Part shown: positions 62,799 through 64,000 of the stretch, piece by piece
Position numbering within the stretch: position 1 is the stretch's first letter
Layout: each line of letters starts with the position of its first letter
Assembly: GCA_963727245.1 (NCBI GenBank)
Contig: CAVSFO010000014.1
Coordinates: forward strand, 1 to 64,000
From: JBKQVT01 sp963727245
GTDB taxonomy: Bacteria; Planctomycetota; Planctomycetia; Pirellulales; Thermoguttaceae
DNA: 64,000 nt
Reading direction: 5' to 3'
Program-made: the position numbers and the translations under genes
The notes under the pieces: generated by a model
What the model was told of the DNA's origin: nothing
Seen by the model: the letters and a program-made list of their open reading frames with translations, nothing else
Database searches by the model: none

Positions 62799-62858
62799 GG
62801 TCGGGAGTCTTTTCCATGGGCGTGCTTTCCGTTTCGTCAAGAATAAAGACTCCCGACC
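62799..62858 (-). terminator. Intrinsic terminator between minus-strand genes
   Basis: GGTCGGGAGTCTTT at 62799-62812 and its perfect inverse AAAGACTCCCGACC at 62845-62858. On the minus strand the stem is followed by GCTTTTACCTTTTT. It lies downstream of the 62916 gene and ahead of the 62753 gene. Confidence 0.65.
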
Positions 62859-62915
62859 CCTTGTCCCACCGGTCTTGACGGTAACTGGAATTCGGCCTCC
62901 CTGGGCGGTTTCCCG

Positions 62916-63737
62916 CTAGTCAAGCGAAACGAATCCAACGAAGTAAAGGTGATCGTTCACCTTCGTTTCGATATAGTAGTAGGCGCCTTGCGGCGCGTCG
63001 CCCTTACGAATCCACTGGCCTTGGTCTCCAATTTTGGATAACTCGTCTGGCTTCAGCGGCGAACTGCTGTAGACGATGCCCTTCCAACTGGTATTGTCAT
63101 GCCCGTACAACAAAGTCTTGAGTAGCAGGATGACCCTACCGTCCTCGAGCACGACCGCGTCCACCTCGCCGTCAACGGAAAGCCACCGGAATTCCGCAGG
63201 CATGGGAAGGCCGGGATAGCCGCCGGGGGCCGGGTGATTGCTTCGCACCCACGCAATCACCCCCTCGCAGTTGCGATCGACCACCCGTTCACACAACGCA
63301 TTGAAGACAACCGCGCTGGCCGCCAGCAGCATCAGGAACACTACGCTCGCGATGATTCCTCGGCCCCCTTTCCGTTTTGGCGTTCGCCACCAGCAGAACA
63401 AAAACAGCAGCCCCAAGGCGCCGGGATAAACCCAGGGCCCGAGATCGTAGTCTACAATGGCGCCGAAGGCGGTCCCACCTAGGATTAGGATGCTGCCTAG
63501 CCCTTCCCATTTCCAGGCGACAATCAGGCCAGTAGCGATCATCAACCCGCCCACGGGAAATGAGATCTCTCGGGGGGAAAAGGGAAACAGCGAACTCGCG
63601 CCACCAACGCCAAAGAGGATGAGGTAGCCAAAAGCGAGTAGCAAGAGCATGGCGATCCCACTCACCCGGGCTGTCCAGCGAAGCACGGCCACAATGAAGC
63701 GTTCACTGCAAAAAGTCATGAAAGGCCAATGTCGCAT
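62916..63737 (-). CDS. Membrane protein with extracytoplasmic domain
   Basis: 273 residues from the ATG at 63737 (MRHWPFMTFCSERF). Four or five hydrophobic helices lie in residues 18-165, then a soluble C-terminal domain of about 110 residues (FRWLSVDGEVDAVVLEDGRV, DHLYFVGFVSLD). Its leader and first codons (CGCATGATGTCACTCCTGCA on the plus strand) closely match those of the 62753 gene, suggesting a duplicated promoter/ribosome site. Unknown function. Confidence 0.55.
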   Translation of the reverse strand: MRHWPFMTFCSERFIVAVLRWTARVSGIAMLLLLAFGYLILFGVGGASSLFPFSPREISFPVGGLMIATGLIVAWKWEGLGSILILGGTAFGAIVDYDLGPWVYPGALGLLFLFCWWRTPKRKGGRGIIASVVFLMLLAASAVVFNALCERVVDRNCEGVIAWVRSNHPAPGGYPGLPMPAEFRWLSVDGEVDAVVLEDGRVILLLKTLLYGHDNTSWKGIVYSSSPLKPDELSKIGDQGQWIRKGDAPQGAYYYIETKVNDHLYFVGFVSLD

Positions 63738-63829
63738 GATGTCACTCCTGCAAAGAATTTTGGCGTACAAAAAACATGGCCAAAGCAAACAAGGGCTCCT
63801 GGGCAGTCGTCACGAGGTTTCGTCTTGTC

Positions 63830-64000
63830 CTACCGTTCCAGCATCGCTCCTAGGGATTCGCTTGGCAGGCCTCCACCGCCGCCGGCGCCATGGCGGTTGA
63901 CTGCCAGATCGTGAAGGACCAGCGGCCGGGTTTGCACGTCATCCGAGGGCGCATTCACGTGCCAAGACCCGACGGTGGCGTCCGCGGTCGCCGCTTTCGT
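63830..64000 (-). CDS. C-terminal fragment of an unknown protein, 5' end beyond window
   Basis: A minus-strand frame is open from the right edge to a TAG at 63830-63832 and reads VGSWHVNAPSDDVQTRPLVL...GAGGGGGLPSESLGAMLER. The composition looks coding. Too little is present to name it. Confidence 0.4.
   Translation of the reverse strand, partial: TKAATADATVGSWHVNAPSDDVQTRPLVLHDLAVNRHGAGGGGGLPSESLGAMLER

Noticed and set aside
1..64000. CRISPR array, rRNA genes or a transposase-type insertion sequence
   Set aside because: No regularly spaced direct repeats, no rRNA-like sequence and no DDE transposase were found. The only mobile unit inside the element is the RIT trio.

Overview
The window looks like a Planctomycetota chromosome, probably Pirellulales-like. 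This is inferred from high GC, OprO/P-type porins, a spermidine-synthase-like membrane giant, a split RND efflux system, and stem-loop repeats built on CTCGCTTGCGCTTCGGG and TTTCGCTCCGCGAAAG. About two thirds is an integrated phage-like element (roughly 3.4-44.1 kb). The rest (44.3-64 kb) is ordinary host DNA.

Layout. (1) 1-2.9 kb, minus strand: a decayed restriction-modification-like pair, a C5-cytosine methyltransferase followed by a GHKL (MutL/MORC-type) ATPase that runs off the left edge. (2) 3.4-9.0 kb, minus-strand operon: AEP primase/SF3 helicase, a DUF5664 nucleotide hydrolase domain, a DEDDh exonuclease and three unrecognised proteins. (3) 9.1-9.2 kb: a divergent control region with a perfect 20-bp inverted repeat. 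(4) 9.2-42.7 kb, plus strand: densely packed genes, mostly with ATGA-type overlaps. They comprise two ParB-like proteins, two DNA methylases, an interrupted C5 methyltransferase, an SNF2 helicase, a secreted trypsin-like protease, two metallophosphoesterases, family A DNA polymerase, VRR-NUC-like and RecB-like nucleases, a sigma factor, ATP-dependent DNA ligase, a radical-SAM-like protein, DeoC, a nucleoside deoxyribosyltransferase-like protein, an IscU-like Fe-S scaffold, many small proteins and an excisionase-like protein. (5) 42.6-44.0 kb, minus strand: a tyrosine integrase with a duplicated N-terminal domain, then GGGCGTCA repeats and tRNA-Ser(GGA).

Two signals stand out. First, a recombinase-in-trio (RIT) element of about 3.4 kb sits inside the C5 methyltransferase gene; removing it between two GGACGG copies restores the methyltransferase frame exactly. 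Second, the element encodes its own sigma factor, and a nearly identical 43-bp promoter-like block occurs at three places (a fourth is weaker), which together suggest a private transcription programme. No terminase, portal, capsid or tail gene is visible in 40 kb. The element is therefore a prophage whose virion genes lie elsewhere or are lost, or a non-virion replicon.

The host part holds two OprO/P porin loci that share a 44-bp intergenic repeat, a cysteine-rich secreted protein, an RND adaptor/pump pair divergent from its TolC-like partner, and a set of membrane proteins. Several conserved host genes (porin, synthase-like protein, Cys-rich protein, RND pump) are each broken by one single-base frameshift. 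This warns that assembly indels may be present throughout the window.
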